A DNA stretch of 64,000 nucleotides from Arminella tubonensis (GTDB taxonomy: Bacteria; Pseudomonadota; Alphaproteobacteria; Rhizobiales; Rhizobiaceae), in NCBI RefSeq assembly GCF_003240585.1, contig NZ_PCDP01000035.1, positions 372,001-436,000 of the forward strand, written 5' to 3'. Both the position numbers and the translations under genes were made by a program. Below are positions 25,672 to 34,661 of this stretch, piece by piece. The stretch's first letter is position 1; each line of letters starts with the position of its first letter. The notes beneath the pieces were generated by a model. That model made no database searches. It was not told the origin of the DNA and was given only the letters and a program-made list of their open reading frames with translations.

Positions 25672-28008
25672 ATGGACAAATCCACCTTCGAAGACCGCAA
25701 AGTCATCAACGGCTCGATGCACGCATCGCTGAAGCACGACTCCGCGCACAAGCACGTGACCGGCGCTGCCGATTATATCGATGACATCCCCGAACCGGCG
25801 AACCTGTTGCACGGAGCGCTAGGCCTCTCCGACCGAGCCCATGCCGAGATCCTCGGCATGGATCTCTCCGCTGTCAGCTCCTACCCCGGCGTCGTCTGGG
25901 TCTTCACCGGCAAGGACGTCCCCGGCGTCAACGATGTGAGCTCCAACGGCAAGCATGACGAGCCCCTGCTGACGGAGACGCTGGTGGAATTCCACGGCCA
26001 GCCGATGTTCGCCGTCATCGCCACCAGCCGCGACATTGCCCGCCGAGCCGCACGCCTTGCCAAGGTCGAATACCGCGACCTTCCTCACTGGAGCGACATC
26101 GACGGCGCGCTCGCAAACGGCGGGGCCGTGGTTTACGACCCGATGACGCTGAAGCGCGGCGAGCCGGAAATCGAGATGGCAAAGGCACAGCACCGCGTCA
26201 AAGCCCAGATGCGCATCGGCGGCCAGGAGCATTTCTACCTCGAAAGCCACATCGCTATGGCCGTCCCCGGCGAGGACGACGAGGTCATCGTCTGGTCTTC
26301 GACCCAGCATCCGAGCGAGATCCAGCATATCGTCGGACATGTGCTGAACATCCCGTCCAATGCCGTGACCGTCAACGTGCGCCGCATGGGCGGTGGTTTC
26401 GGCGGCAAGGAGACGCAGGGCAACCAGTTTGCGGCCCTGGCCGCCATCGCCGCCAAGAAGCTCGGCCGCGCGGTCAAGTTCCGCCCCGATCGCGACGAGG
26501 ACATGATCGCCACCGGCAAGCGCCACGATTTCCTCGTCGACTACGAAGTCGGCTTCGATGACGACGGCCGCATCCACGCCGTCGACGCCACCTACGCCGC
26601 GCGCTGCGGCTTCTCCTCCGACCTGTCCGGCCCCGTCACCGACCGCGCGCTGTTCCATGCCGACTCAAGCTATTTCTACCCGCACGTCCACCTCGTCTCC
26701 AAGCCGCTGAAGACGCACACCGTATCCAACACCGCATTCCGGGGCTTCGGCGGGCCGCAGGGCATGGTTGGCGGCGAGCGCATGATCGAGGAGATCGCCT
26801 ATGCGCTCGGCAAGGACCCGCTGGAGATCCGCAAGCTGAATTTCTACGGCCAGCCGGGCTCGAACCGGACGCTGACCCCCTACCACCAGGAGGTGGAGGA
26901 CAACATCATCCACCGCATCGTCGAAGAGCTTGAAACCTCGGCCGATTACCAGGCCCGCCGCAAGGCGATCATCGAGTTCAATCGCGGCAGCCGCTTCATC
27001 CGCAAGGGCATCGCGCTCACCCCGGTCAAATTCGGCATCTCCTTCACCATGACCGCCTTCAACCAGGCAGGCGCGCTGGTCCATGTCTATCAGGATGGCT
27101 CGATCCACCTGAACCATGGCGGCACCGAGATGGGCCAGGGCCTCTATACGAAGGTCGCGCAAGTGTTGGCGGACGCCTTCCAGGTCGACATCGACCGCGT
27201 GAAGATCACCGCGACAACGACGGCCAAAGTGCCGAATACGTCAGCCACCGCCGCCTCCTCTGGTTCCGATCTGAACGGCATGGCAGCCTTCGACGCGGCC
27301 CGGCAGATCAAGGAACGGCTGGTCGCCTTCGCTGCGCAGAAATGGAATGTTGAGCCCTCCGACATCATGTTCCTGCCGAACCGCGTGCGCATCGGCGACA
27401 AGGAGATCCCGTTCCCGGACTTCATCAACCAGGCCTATTTCGCCCGCGTCCAGCTCTCCGCCGCCGGCTTCTACAAGACGCCCGACATCCACTGGGATCG
27501 CAAGGCCGGCCGTGGCATGCCGTTCTTCTATTTCGCCTACGGAGCCTCATGCACGGAAGTGTCGATCGACACATTGACCGGTGAATATCTCATCGACCGC
27601 ACCGACATCCTCCACGACGTCGGCCGGTCGCTCAATCCGGCCATCGATATCGGCCAGGTCGAAGGTGCCTTCGTGCAGGGCATGGGCTGGCTGACAACCG
27701 AAGAACTCTGGTGGGACGCCAAGGGCCGCCTTCGCACCCACGCGCCATCCACATACAAGATCCCGCTCGCCTCCGATCGCCCGAAAGTCTTCAACGTCCG
27801 CCTCGCAGAATGGTCCGAAAACCCGGCGGCAACCATCGGCCGCTCCAAGGCTGTCGGCGAGCCGCCGTTCATGCTGGCCATATCGGTGCTCGAAGCCCTC
27901 TCCATGGCCGTCGCCAGCGTCGCCGATTACAAGATATGCCCCCGCCTCGACGCCCCGGCGACCCCGGAACGGGTGTTGATGGCGGTCGAGCGGTTAAAGG
28001 AGATGTGA
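25672..28008 (+). CDS. xdhB: Xanthine dehydrogenase large subunit (molybdopterin)
   Basis: Catalytic molybdenum-cofactor subunit, 778 aa, normal length. Landmarks: AAxR-type opening VTGAADYIDDIPEP, the moco-binding VNVRRMGGGFGGKETQ (about residue 240), FRGFGGPQGMVGGE (about 360), HGGTEMGQGL (about 483) and the C-terminal SKAVGEPPFMLAISV containing the catalytic Glu (about 730). The ATG follows AGGTCCG and the end of the RIME element by 39 bases. Cytoplasmic, heterotetramer with XdhA; XdhC loads the cofactor. Confidence 0.96.
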   Translation: MDKSTFEDRKVINGSMHASLKHDSAHKHVTGAADYIDDIPEPANLLHGALGLSDRAHAEILGMDLSAVSSYPGVVWVFTGKDVPGVNDVSSNGKHDEPLLTETLVEFHGQPMFAVIATSRDIARRAARLAKVEYRDLPHWSDIDGALANGGAVVYDPMTLKRGEPEIEMAKAQHRVKAQMRIGGQEHFYLESHIAMAVPGEDDEVIVWSSTQHPSEIQHIVGHVLNIPSNAVTVNVRRMGGGFGGKETQGNQFAALAAIAAKKLGRAVKFRPDRDEDMIATGKRHDFLVDYEVGFDDDGRIHAVDATYAARCGFSSDLSGPVTDRALFHADSSYFYPHVHLVSKPLKTHTVSNTAFRGFGGPQGMVGGERMIEEIAYALGKDPLEIRKLNFYGQPGSNRTLTPYHQEVEDNIIHRIVEELETSADYQARRKAIIEFNRGSRFIRKGIALTPVKFGISFTMTAFNQAGALVHVYQDGSIHLNHGGTEMGQGLYTKVAQVLADAFQVDIDRVKITATTTAKVPNTSATAASSGSDLNGMAAFDAARQIKERLVAFAAQKWNVEPSDIMFLPNRVRIGDKEIPFPDFINQAYFARVQLSAAGFYKTPDIHWDRKAGRGMPFFYFAYGASCTEVSIDTLTGEYLIDRTDILHDVGRSLNPAIDIGQVEGAFVQGMGWLTTEELWWDAKGRLRTHAPSTYKIPLASDRPKVFNVRLAEWSENPAATIGRSKAVGEPPFMLAISVLEALSMAVASVADYKICPRLDAPATPERVLMAVERLKEM

Positions 28009-28059
28009 GGATAGCTTGCGAGATTGCCGCACCAACCCCCCGATAGCCGCCAATGCCGC

Positions 28060-28221
28060 TGTCCCCTTCTCCCCGGCGGGGAGAAGGTGGCCGACAGGCC
28101 GGATGAGGGGGGCGAGGAGCGGAAGCGACGAGCGTCTTGAGCGAAAGCGAAAGCCTGAATACGCCGCAAGCACCCCCTCATCCGACCCTTCGGGCCACCT
28201 TCTCCCCGTTGGGGAGAAGGA
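28060..28221. repeat. RIME-type inverted repeat between xdhB and xdhC
   Basis: Two inverted modules of about 50 bases. The left has CCTTCTCCCC-GGC-GGGGAGAAGG followed by TGGCCGACAGGCCGGATGAG; the right is nearly its complement and contains CCTTCTCCCC-GTT-GGGGAGAAGG. The spacer of about 58 bases is non-repetitive. Its sequence class differs from the two copies at 11.5 and 25.5 kb. Confidence 0.85.
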
Positions 28222-28239
28222 AAAGAGCCAGGGGCAACC

Positions 28240-29055
28240 ATGACCCCCTCCCTCGAAATCTTCCTCACCCGGAACCCCGCCGCGATCCTGATCGAGATCA
28301 TCGGCACCCAGGGCTCGACCCCGCGTGAAACCGGCACCTTCATGCTGGTGTCCGAAAAAGAAATCTGGGGCACCATCGGCGGTGGGCAGTTCGAGTTCAT
28401 GGCGATCGGCAATGCCCGCGAGATGCTGGCCGGCAAGGGCGGCGTCGAGTTCATGGATATCCCGCTCGGCCCAGAGATCGGCCAGTGCTGCGGAGGGCGC
28501 ACGCAGTTGCGTTGCCGGGGGGCGACGCCGGAGGCTATCGCCGAACTCAAGCGGCGAATGCAGGACGAGACGCGCGACTGGCCAGAGGTCTATCTCTTCG
28601 GCGCCGGCCATGTCGGCCGCGCCCTGGCCGCGGCGCTGAAGCCGCTGCCGCTGGTTACGACGGTTGTCGAGACACGGCAGGAGGAATTGGAAGAACTGCC
28701 CGCTGATACGCAGACCCGCTTGGTGGCCATGCCCGAGGCGCTGATCTCCGATATTCCGCCGGGTGCCGCCGTCCTGATCCTCACCCACGACCACGCGCTC
28801 GATTTCCTGATTGCCAAGGAGGCGCTGGCGCGAGCCGATCTTGCCTATGTCGGCATGATCGGCTCGGCGACGAAACGAGCAACATTTTCGCATTGGCTCG
28901 CCCGGGAAGGCGGCGAGAAGACGTGGATGGATCGCCTGACGCTGCCGATCGGCGGCGCCACCGTTAAGGATAAGCGCCCCGAAGTCATCGCCGCCATGAC
29001 CGTCGCCGATATCCTGACGGCGCTCACGACCTACCGCATCCGCTCGTCTTCGTAG
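28240..29055 (+). CDS. xdhC: Xanthine dehydrogenase accessory protein XdhC
   Basis: Molybdenum-cofactor chaperone that binds, protects and inserts sulfurated Moco into XdhB, 271 aa. Family features: the N-terminal ARVEIIGTQGSTPRE-like segment (LIEIIGTQGSTPRETGTFML), GTIGGGQFE, CCGGRTQL (the Cys pair implicated in cofactor binding, about residues 84-85) and a C-terminal Rossmann domain (VYLFGAGHVGRALAAAL; YVGMIGSATKRATF). The ribosome-binding site lies just past the repeat. Its 3' end overlaps the convergent DUF1127 gene by 25 bases. Confidence 0.95.
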   Translation: MTPSLEIFLTRNPAAILIEIIGTQGSTPRETGTFMLVSEKEIWGTIGGGQFEFMAIGNAREMLAGKGGVEFMDIPLGPEIGQCCGGRTQLRCRGATPEAIAELKRRMQDETRDWPEVYLFGAGHVGRALAAALKPLPLVTTVVETRQEELEELPADTQTRLVAMPEALISDIPPGAAVLILTHDHALDFLIAKEALARADLAYVGMIGSATKRATFSHWLAREGGEKTWMDRLTLPIGGATVKDKRPEVIAAMTVADILTALTTYRIRSSS

Positions 29056-29234
29056 CGCGGCCCCCGCCCGTCGAGAAACCCGAGATCGCGCTTCACCCGA
29101 TCCGGCATGGCATCGAGATCCAGTTTTCCAACAGACAAGCGACGCCTTGTCAAAAATGCGAAGATTGCCTTCAGCACCGGCAAACGCGCCGGCGGAGTAA
29201 CTGCGGCGGCTTGTTCGATAGCACAAATATCCAT
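29031..29234 (-). CDS. DUF1127 domain small protein
   Basis: Small basic protein, 67 aa, with the DUF1127 motif near its C-terminus: an Arg-rich stretch TRRRLSVGKLDLDAMPDRVKRDLGFLDGR (residues about 28-56). A ribosome-binding site (AAAGGTGA) precedes the ATG. DUF1127 proteins in Agrobacterium are small Arg-rich proteins, some influencing RNA turnover and phosphate or carbon metabolism. It diverges from the LysR gene, an arrangement that often means the regulator controls it. Confidence 0.78.
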   Translation of the reverse strand: MDICAIEQAAAVTPPARLPVLKAIFAFLTRRRLSVGKLDLDAMPDRVKRDLGFLDGRGPRYEDERMR

Positions 29235-29336
29235 GACATCACCTTTGACGGTTTGATCTTATGGATTGCAGTTTGCGGCGAAAAATGCTGAAATTCCAAT
29301 CGAACGATCGTCTGCATGCATAAAGAGAGCTTATCC

Positions 29337-30269
29337 ATGAAGCTGTCGAAGCAGGTTCCGCTGAATGCCCTTCGCGTCTTCGAGGCGGTCGCAAGGCATG
29401 GGAGTTTTACGAGAACCGGCGCGGAGTTGGGCATGACCCAGACGGCGGTGAGCTACCAGATCAAGCTGCTGGAGGAAAATATCGGCGAACCGCTGTTTCT
29501 GCGCCGACCGCGCCAGATCACTCTGACCGACGTCGGTGAACAACTGGCTCCAAAAGTGGCCGAAGCCTTCGGCATGCTGAACGAAGCCATGGCCGAAGCC
29601 CGGGGCGATACGCAGACGATGCTGACGATCAGCTCCGTTCCTACTTTCGCGGCAAATTGGCTTGCGCGCCGGCTCGGCTCGTTTCAACTGGCCCATCCGA
29701 GCATGGCAGTCAGGCTTGATACGTCAGACACCATGTTTGATCTCGCCCGCGAAGCCATCGACGTCGGCATCCGATCCGGCCAGGGCGAATGGCCCGGCAT
29801 CCGAGCCGAGCTGTTATTGAAAACGACCTTCACGCCGATGCTGAGCCCCAGGCTTGCCGAAAGCATCGGCGGCGTGCACCGACCCGAAGACCTTCTAAAA
29901 CTGCGGATCATCGATCCGGGCGATCCCTGGTGGGAGCAATGGTTCGAAGCGGCCGGCGTTCGAAAGCACGACCTGGCGACCAGAACGCGCAGCAGGCTCG
30001 GTTCGCAGTCGATCGAAGCGACGGCCGCAATGGCAGGTCAAGGGGTGGCAATTTTGACACCGGCTTTCTTCGCTGAGGAAATCGCCTATGGCCGGCTCTA
30101 TCAGCCTTTCGAACTGATGTGCGACGACGGGCGGGGCTACTGGCTCGCTTATCCAGAAGGCCGCCGCAATGTTGCGAAGATCAAGGCCTTTCGGGCCTGG
30201 ATCGTCGAGGAGATGCGTGCCGAGAATGCCTCACGGAAATCCACTCAGAAATCCATATCCGGTGCGTAG
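29337..30269 (+). CDS. LysR family regulator, GcvA-like
   Basis: Transcriptional regulator, 310 aa. The winged-helix domain covers residues 1-65 (NALRVFEAVARHGSFTRTGAELGMTQTAVSYQIKLLEE) and is of the GcvA/AmpR subgroup (PLFLRRPRQITLTDVG). The effector domain follows, with AMAGQGVAILTPAFFAEEI. ATG 29337 (AAGAGAG eight bases before) is preferred over ATG 29316. It sits within the purine region and diverges from the DUF1127 gene, so either could be its target; the sequence does not decide. Its end overlaps the convergent secreted-protein gene by 25 bases. Confidence 0.9.
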   Translation: MKLSKQVPLNALRVFEAVARHGSFTRTGAELGMTQTAVSYQIKLLEENIGEPLFLRRPRQITLTDVGEQLAPKVAEAFGMLNEAMAEARGDTQTMLTISSVPTFAANWLARRLGSFQLAHPSMAVRLDTSDTMFDLAREAIDVGIRSGQGEWPGIRAELLLKTTFTPMLSPRLAESIGGVHRPEDLLKLRIIDPGDPWWEQWFEAAGVRKHDLATRTRSRLGSQSIEATAAMAGQGVAILTPAFFAEEIAYGRLYQPFELMCDDGRGYWLAYPEGRRNVAKIKAFRAWIVEEMRAENASRKSTQKSISGA

Positions 30270-30577
30270 AAGCAACGCGGCGTATCTTCGTTCGGAAACA
30301 GGCAGAGATGAAATGCTCCATCAGGCGAGCGCATGGTCTTTCGCTGCGGCATCATGAAGATATGGTTGCGAGTGATCAGGCGATGATCGCCGGGCTCGAG
30401 CGTGATCAGAAAACCGCCTTCGACCACCTTGACCGTTCGCGACGGGATCATCTGACAGTCGCCGCTCATGCCATCGCCGTTGCAACAATAAGGATCGTAT
30501 CGCCAACCGGTTGGCGCATCATGCGCCATTGCGCCGAATGCAAATGTGATCATGACAAACGTCAGAAGACTGCGCAT
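30245..30577 (-). CDS. Small secreted Cys-containing protein, unknown function
   Basis: Protein of 110 aa with a clear signal peptide (RSLLTFVMITFAFGAMA, cleavage before HDAP). The mature part contains a YDPYCCNGDGMSGDCQ segment and two further Cys (LCLFP, RCFYAP), consistent with disulfides in the periplasm. ATG 30577 with GGAGAG upstream is chosen; the 100 residues before it in the longest frame look non-coding. Similar proteins of unknown function are common in rhizobia. No functional call is justified. Confidence 0.72.
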   Translation of the reverse strand: MRSLLTFVMITFAFGAMAHDAPTGWRYDPYCCNGDGMSGDCQMIPSRTVKVVEGGFLITLEPGDHRLITRNHIFMMPQRKTMRSPDGAFHLCLFPNEDTPRCFYAPDMDF

Positions 30578-30812
30578 CGGCAACTCTCCGCTGGTTATGT
30601 CCGCGCCGCGGGGTATTCGCTCGATCCCATTGGCCACGGCGAGTGTAACCCAGTCGCCGGAAATCATCCATGGGACCAAAGGGCGTAGCAGTTCCACCTT
30701 CGGCGGCGCATTCGCAACGATCCCTGAGGAAACGCAAACCCGGTGAAACTCCCCCTTCCCTACGAGGCCAACATTTTGCAATGTCTGAAAGCGTAGAAAA
30801 AAGGGGAACTGA

Positions 30813-32054
30813 ATGTATGAATACGCCATAGCGTGGGAATGGCTGGCTTTCGCTGCCCGCTGGTTCCACGTCATCACTGCAATTGCCTGGATTGGATCTT
30901 CCTTTTATTTCATCGCGCTCGACCTCGGCCTGGTAAAGCGCCCGCATCTTCCGCCTGGAGCCTATGGCGAGGAATGGCAGGTCCATGGCGGCGGTTTCTA
31001 TCACATCCAGAAATATCTGGTGGCGCCGGCAACGATGCCGGAGCATCTGACCTGGTTCAAATATGAGAGCTATTTCACCTGGCTCTCCGGCTTCCTGATG
31101 CTGTGCATCGTCTATTATGGCGGCGCCAACCTCTTTCTCATCGATCGACACGTGCTTGACGTCAGCGTCCCGGTCGCCATCCTGATTTCGCTGGCATCTC
31201 TCGCAGTTGGCTGGATCGTCTACGACCTGCTCTGCAAGTCGCCGCTCGGCAAGAACACCTGGGGTCTGATGGCGGCGCTCTATGTCGTGCTCGTCTTCAT
31301 GGCCTGGGGCTACACGCATCTTTTCACCGGCCGCGCCGCCTTCCTGCATCTCGGCGCATTCACCGCCACGATCATGTCAGCCAACGTCTTCTTCATCATC
31401 ATGCCGAACCAGCGCATCGTCGTCGCCGATCTCATTGCCGGACGGACGCCCGACGCGAAGTACGGCGCGATCGCCAAGCAGCGCTCGCTGCACAACAACT
31501 ACCTGACGCTGCCCGTCATCTTTTTCATGCTGTCGAACCACTACCCGTTGGCCTTCGGCACTGCCTACAACTGGGTGATCGCGGCCCTGGTGTTCCTGAT
31601 GGGCGTCACCATCCGCCACTGGTTCAACACGACTCACGCGCGAAAGGGCCGCCCGACCTGGACCTGGATCGCCACCGTCATCCTCTTCATCCTCATCATG
31701 TGGCTATCGACCGTTCCCAAGATCCTGACCGGGGAGAAGGATGCCGAGGCTGTGGCACCGGCCTTCCTGCAGTTTGCCCAGGATGCGCATTTCCCGGCCG
31801 TGAAGCAGATGATCTCGACGCGCTGTTCGATGTGCCACGCGGCAGAACCGGTCTACGAGGGCATCGTCCGGCCGCCGAAGGAAGTGATGTTTGAAAACGA
31901 CGCCGAAATCGCTATGCATGCGCGGGAAATCTATATCCAGGCTGGCCGCAGCCACGCCATGCCTCCCGGCAACGTCACCGAGGTAACGCTGGAGGAGCGC
32001 AAATTGCTGGTCGCCTGGTTCGAAAGCTCCGTCAACCAAGGCAAGACGCAATGA
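30813..32054 (+). CDS. puuD: Urate hydroxylase PuuD (membrane cytochrome c type)
   Basis: Membrane-bound urate oxidase that makes 5-hydroxyisourate, 413 aa. The N-terminal DUF989 domain has about eight transmembrane helices (FAARWFHVITAIAWIGSSFYF; IATVILFILIMWLSTVP) and the C-terminal periplasmic cytochrome c domain has a heme motif Cys338-Ser-Met-Cys341-His342. It replaces the soluble uricase and passes electrons to the respiratory chain. GGGGAA precedes the ATG. The stop overlaps guaD in ATGA, so both are co-expressed. Confidence 0.95.
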   Translation: MYEYAIAWEWLAFAARWFHVITAIAWIGSSFYFIALDLGLVKRPHLPPGAYGEEWQVHGGGFYHIQKYLVAPATMPEHLTWFKYESYFTWLSGFLMLCIVYYGGANLFLIDRHVLDVSVPVAILISLASLAVGWIVYDLLCKSPLGKNTWGLMAALYVVLVFMAWGYTHLFTGRAAFLHLGAFTATIMSANVFFIIMPNQRIVVADLIAGRTPDAKYGAIAKQRSLHNNYLTLPVIFFMLSNHYPLAFGTAYNWVIAALVFLMGVTIRHWFNTTHARKGRPTWTWIATVILFILIMWLSTVPKILTGEKDAEAVAPAFLQFAQDAHFPAVKQMISTRCSMCHAAEPVYEGIVRPPKEVMFENDAEIAMHAREIYIQAGRSHAMPPGNVTEVTLEERKLLVAWFESSVNQGKTQ

Positions 32055-33379
32055 CCATGACACTCCTTCGCGGCAGGCTGCTCTCCTTCAGGCGCGCGCC
32101 GCAAAGCTTCGCCGATGCGGACAGTTATTTCTATGAAGACGACGGTGGCCTGCTGATCGAGGATGGCCTCATCGTCGCACGCGGCTCTTATTCCGACATC
32201 AAGGCCGCTGCACCGGAAGACGCCATCGAGATCGATCATCGCCCGCATCTGATCATGCCCGGCTTCATCGACATGCATCTGCATTTTCCGCAGATGCAGG
32301 TGATCGCCTCCTACGCGGCCAACCTGTTGGAATGGCTGAACACTTACACCTTTCCCGAGGAATGCCGTTTCGTCGAAACCGCCCACGCCGAACGAATCGC
32401 CGTCCATTTCTACGATGAGCTGATCCGCCACGGAACGACGACCGCAGTTGCCTACTGTTCCGTCCACAAGACCTCCGCCGACGCCTTTTTCGCGGAAGCG
32501 ATGCGACGCGGCATGTGCATGGTCGGCGGCAAGGTGATGATGGACCGCAACGCGCCGCAGGGCCTGCTAGACACCCCGCAGATGGGCTACGACGAAACCC
32601 GCCAGGTGATATCAGACTGGCACGGCAAGGGCCGCAACCATGTCGCCATCACCCCGCGCTTTGCCATTACCTCCACACCCGAGCAGATGGAGGCGACCGC
32701 GGCACTCGCACGCGAATTCCCCGACCTGCACATCCAGACGCACCTCTCGGAAAATCACGACGAGATCAAGTTCACCTCCGAACTCTACCCCACCGCGATC
32801 GACTACACCGACATCTATGCCCGTTACGGCCTGCTCGGGAAAAAGAGCCTTTTCGGCCATTGCATCCACCTGTCCGACCGTGAGGCGGACGCCATGAGCG
32901 ATGCAGGCGCGGTCGCCGTTCACTGCCCGACCTCGAACCTTTTCCTCGGCTCCGGCCTCTTTCCGCTGAAGGCCCTTGCCCGCCGCGAAAAGCCAGTCCG
33001 CATCGGCGTCGCCACCGACATCGGCGGCGGCTCGAGCTACTCGATGCTCCGAACCATGGATGAGGCTTACAAGATCCAGCAATTGCTCGGCGAACGTCTC
33101 AACCCGCTGGAAAGCTACTACCTCATGACGCTGGGTAACGCCGAAGCCCTCTCGCTCGCAGACCGCATCGGCACATTGGACCCCGGCACCGACGCCGATC
33201 TCGTCGTCCTCCACGCCGGCGCGACACCCGCCATGGCATTGAAGCTGGAAGTGGTCAAAAGCCTCGCCGAAGAACTCTTCCTGATGCAGACGATGGGAGA
33301 TGACCGCGCGATCGCCGAGACCTACGTGGCGGGCAAAGCCGCCAAGAGCACCCTGCGAACCCCAGCAATAACTGCTTGA
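32051..33379 (+). CDS. guaD: Guanine deaminase
   Basis: Amidohydrolase converting guanine to xanthine, the substrate of XdhAB, 442 aa. Zinc ligands are seen in PGFIDMHLHFPQMQ (His-x-His, about residue 77), HLSENHDE (His about 233), GHCIHLS (His about 272) and ATDIGGGSSYSML (Asp about 320). The PQMQVIASYAANLLEWL segment is typical for GuaD. The start overlaps puuD by four bases. It ends 79 bases before lldD. Confidence 0.95.
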   Translation: MTMTLLRGRLLSFRRAPQSFADADSYFYEDDGGLLIEDGLIVARGSYSDIKAAAPEDAIEIDHRPHLIMPGFIDMHLHFPQMQVIASYAANLLEWLNTYTFPEECRFVETAHAERIAVHFYDELIRHGTTTAVAYCSVHKTSADAFFAEAMRRGMCMVGGKVMMDRNAPQGLLDTPQMGYDETRQVISDWHGKGRNHVAITPRFAITSTPEQMEATAALAREFPDLHIQTHLSENHDEIKFTSELYPTAIDYTDIYARYGLLGKKSLFGHCIHLSDREADAMSDAGAVAVHCPTSNLFLGSGLFPLKALARREKPVRIGVATDIGGGSSYSMLRTMDEAYKIQQLLGERLNPLESYYLMTLGNAEALSLADRIGTLDPGTDADLVVLHAGATPAMALKLEVVKSLAEELFLMQTMGDDRAIAETYVAGKAAKSTLRTPAITA

Positions 33380-33435
33380 AATTCTGGAAATCTCCCCACA
33401 CTCGCATCAAAATCATGCTATGGGCGAGTAGATCA

Positions 33436-33447
33436 TTCACATGTGAA
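33436..33447. promoter_or_regulatory. Operator-like palindrome upstream of lldD
   Basis: Perfect 12-bp palindrome TTCACATGTGAA, 12-23 bases before the lldD ATG. Its position would let a bound repressor block transcription or translation initiation. No cognate regulator is adjacent. Confidence 0.35.
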
Positions 33448-33458
33448 GGCAATAGATA

Positions 33459-34598
33459 ATGGCCACGCCGCTCACCATCGCCGACCTGAAGACACTCGCA
33501 AAGCGCCGCGTGCCGAAGATGTTCTTCGACTATGCCGATTCGGGCGCCTGGACTGAGTCCACCTACGATGCCAATGAAGCGGACTTCAAGAAGATCAAGC
33601 TGCGTCAGCGCGTTCTGGTCGACATGACCAACCGCAGCCTGGAAACGACGATGATCGGCCAGAAGGTTTCGATGCCCGTGGCGCTTGCGCCGACCGGGCT
33701 GACCGGCATGCAGCATGCCGACGGCGAGATGCTGGCGGCGCGCGCGGCCGAGGAATTCGGCGTGCCCTTCACGCTGTCGACGATGAGCATCTGCTCGATA
33801 GAGGATGTCGCTTCGGTAACGACGAAACCCTTCTGGTTTCAGCTCTACGTGATGAAGGACAAGGACTTCGTCATGAACCTGATCAACCGCGCAAAGGCCG
33901 CCAATTGCTCGGCGTTGGTGCTGACTGCCGACCTGCAGATCCTCGGCCAGCGACATAAGGACCTGCGCAACGGCCTTTCCGCGCCACCGAAATTCACCCC
34001 GAAGCACATCTGGCAGATGGCGACCCGTCCCTCGTGGTGCTTGGGAATGGCGCAGACCAAGCGCCGTTCCTTCGGCAACATCGTCGGCCACGCCAAGAAC
34101 GTCTCCGATCTGTCGTCGCTCTCCATATGGACAGCGGAGCAGTTCGACCCGCGACTGTCCTGGGATGACGTCGCCTGGATCAAGGAACGCTGGGGCGGCA
34201 AGCTGATCATCAAGGGCATCCTCGACGTCGAGGACGCCAAAGCCGCAGCCGAGACCGGCGCCGACGCCATCATCGTGTCCAACCATGGCGGCCGCCAGCT
34301 CGACGGCGCCCCTTCATCGATCTCGATGCTCCCGAGGATCGTCGATGCGGTCGGCGACAGAATAGAAGTCCATATCGACGGTGGCATCCGCTCGGGCCAG
34401 GACGTGCTGAAGGCCATGGCACTCGGCGCCAAGGGCACCTTCATCGGCCGCCCCTTCCTCTACGGCCTCGGCGCCATGGGCAAGGAAGGCGTCAGCCTGG
34501 CGCTCAGCATCATCCGCAAGGAGCTAGACATCACCATGGCGCTCTGCGGAAAACGCGACATCAACGCGGTGGATCGCAGTATTATTGCGGATGCCTAG
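33459..34598 (+). CDS. lldD: FMN-dependent L-lactate dehydrogenase (LldD-type)
   Basis: Alpha-hydroxyacid dehydrogenase, 379 aa, feeding electrons from L-lactate to the respiratory chain. The TIM-barrel motifs are clear: PKMFFDYADSGAWTE, MPVALAPTGLTGMQHADGE, FQLYVMKD, and the catalytic/FMN region IVSNHGGRQLDGAPSS with VHIDGGIRSGQDVLKA. The family also contains glycolate and mandelate oxidases; length and the ending (GKRDINAVDRSII) favour lactate. It may be a separate unit from puuD-guaD because of the 79-base gap with a palindrome. A paralogue lies at 49279. Confidence 0.9.
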   Translation: MATPLTIADLKTLAKRRVPKMFFDYADSGAWTESTYDANEADFKKIKLRQRVLVDMTNRSLETTMIGQKVSMPVALAPTGLTGMQHADGEMLAARAAEEFGVPFTLSTMSICSIEDVASVTTKPFWFQLYVMKDKDFVMNLINRAKAANCSALVLTADLQILGQRHKDLRNGLSAPPKFTPKHIWQMATRPSWCLGMAQTKRRSFGNIVGHAKNVSDLSSLSIWTAEQFDPRLSWDDVAWIKERWGGKLIIKGILDVEDAKAAAETGADAIIVSNHGGRQLDGAPSSISMLPRIVDAVGDRIEVHIDGGIRSGQDVLKAMALGAKGTFIGRPFLYGLGAMGKEGVSLALSIIRKELDITMALCGKRDINAVDRSIIADA

Positions 34599-34630
34599 GA
34601 TGTTGGTGCTCTTCATCAATCGTCGCTTGA

Positions 34631-34652
34631 TAACACACACTAATGTGTATTA
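34631..34652. promoter_or_regulatory. Imperfect palindrome upstream of hicA, probable HicB operator
   Basis: Twenty-two bases in which 18 match their own complement; the arms carry ACACA and TGTGT, and TAA and TTA lie at the ends. It is ten bases before the hicA GTG. The HicB encoded here has a ribbon-helix-helix tail, the usual DNA-binding part for autoregulation. Confidence 0.55.
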
Positions 34653-34661
34653 TCATCTGAC

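Noticed and set aside
28016..28243. Small frames across the xdhB-xdhC repeat
   Set aside because: They are translations of the RIME palindromes and have no ribosome-binding sites.
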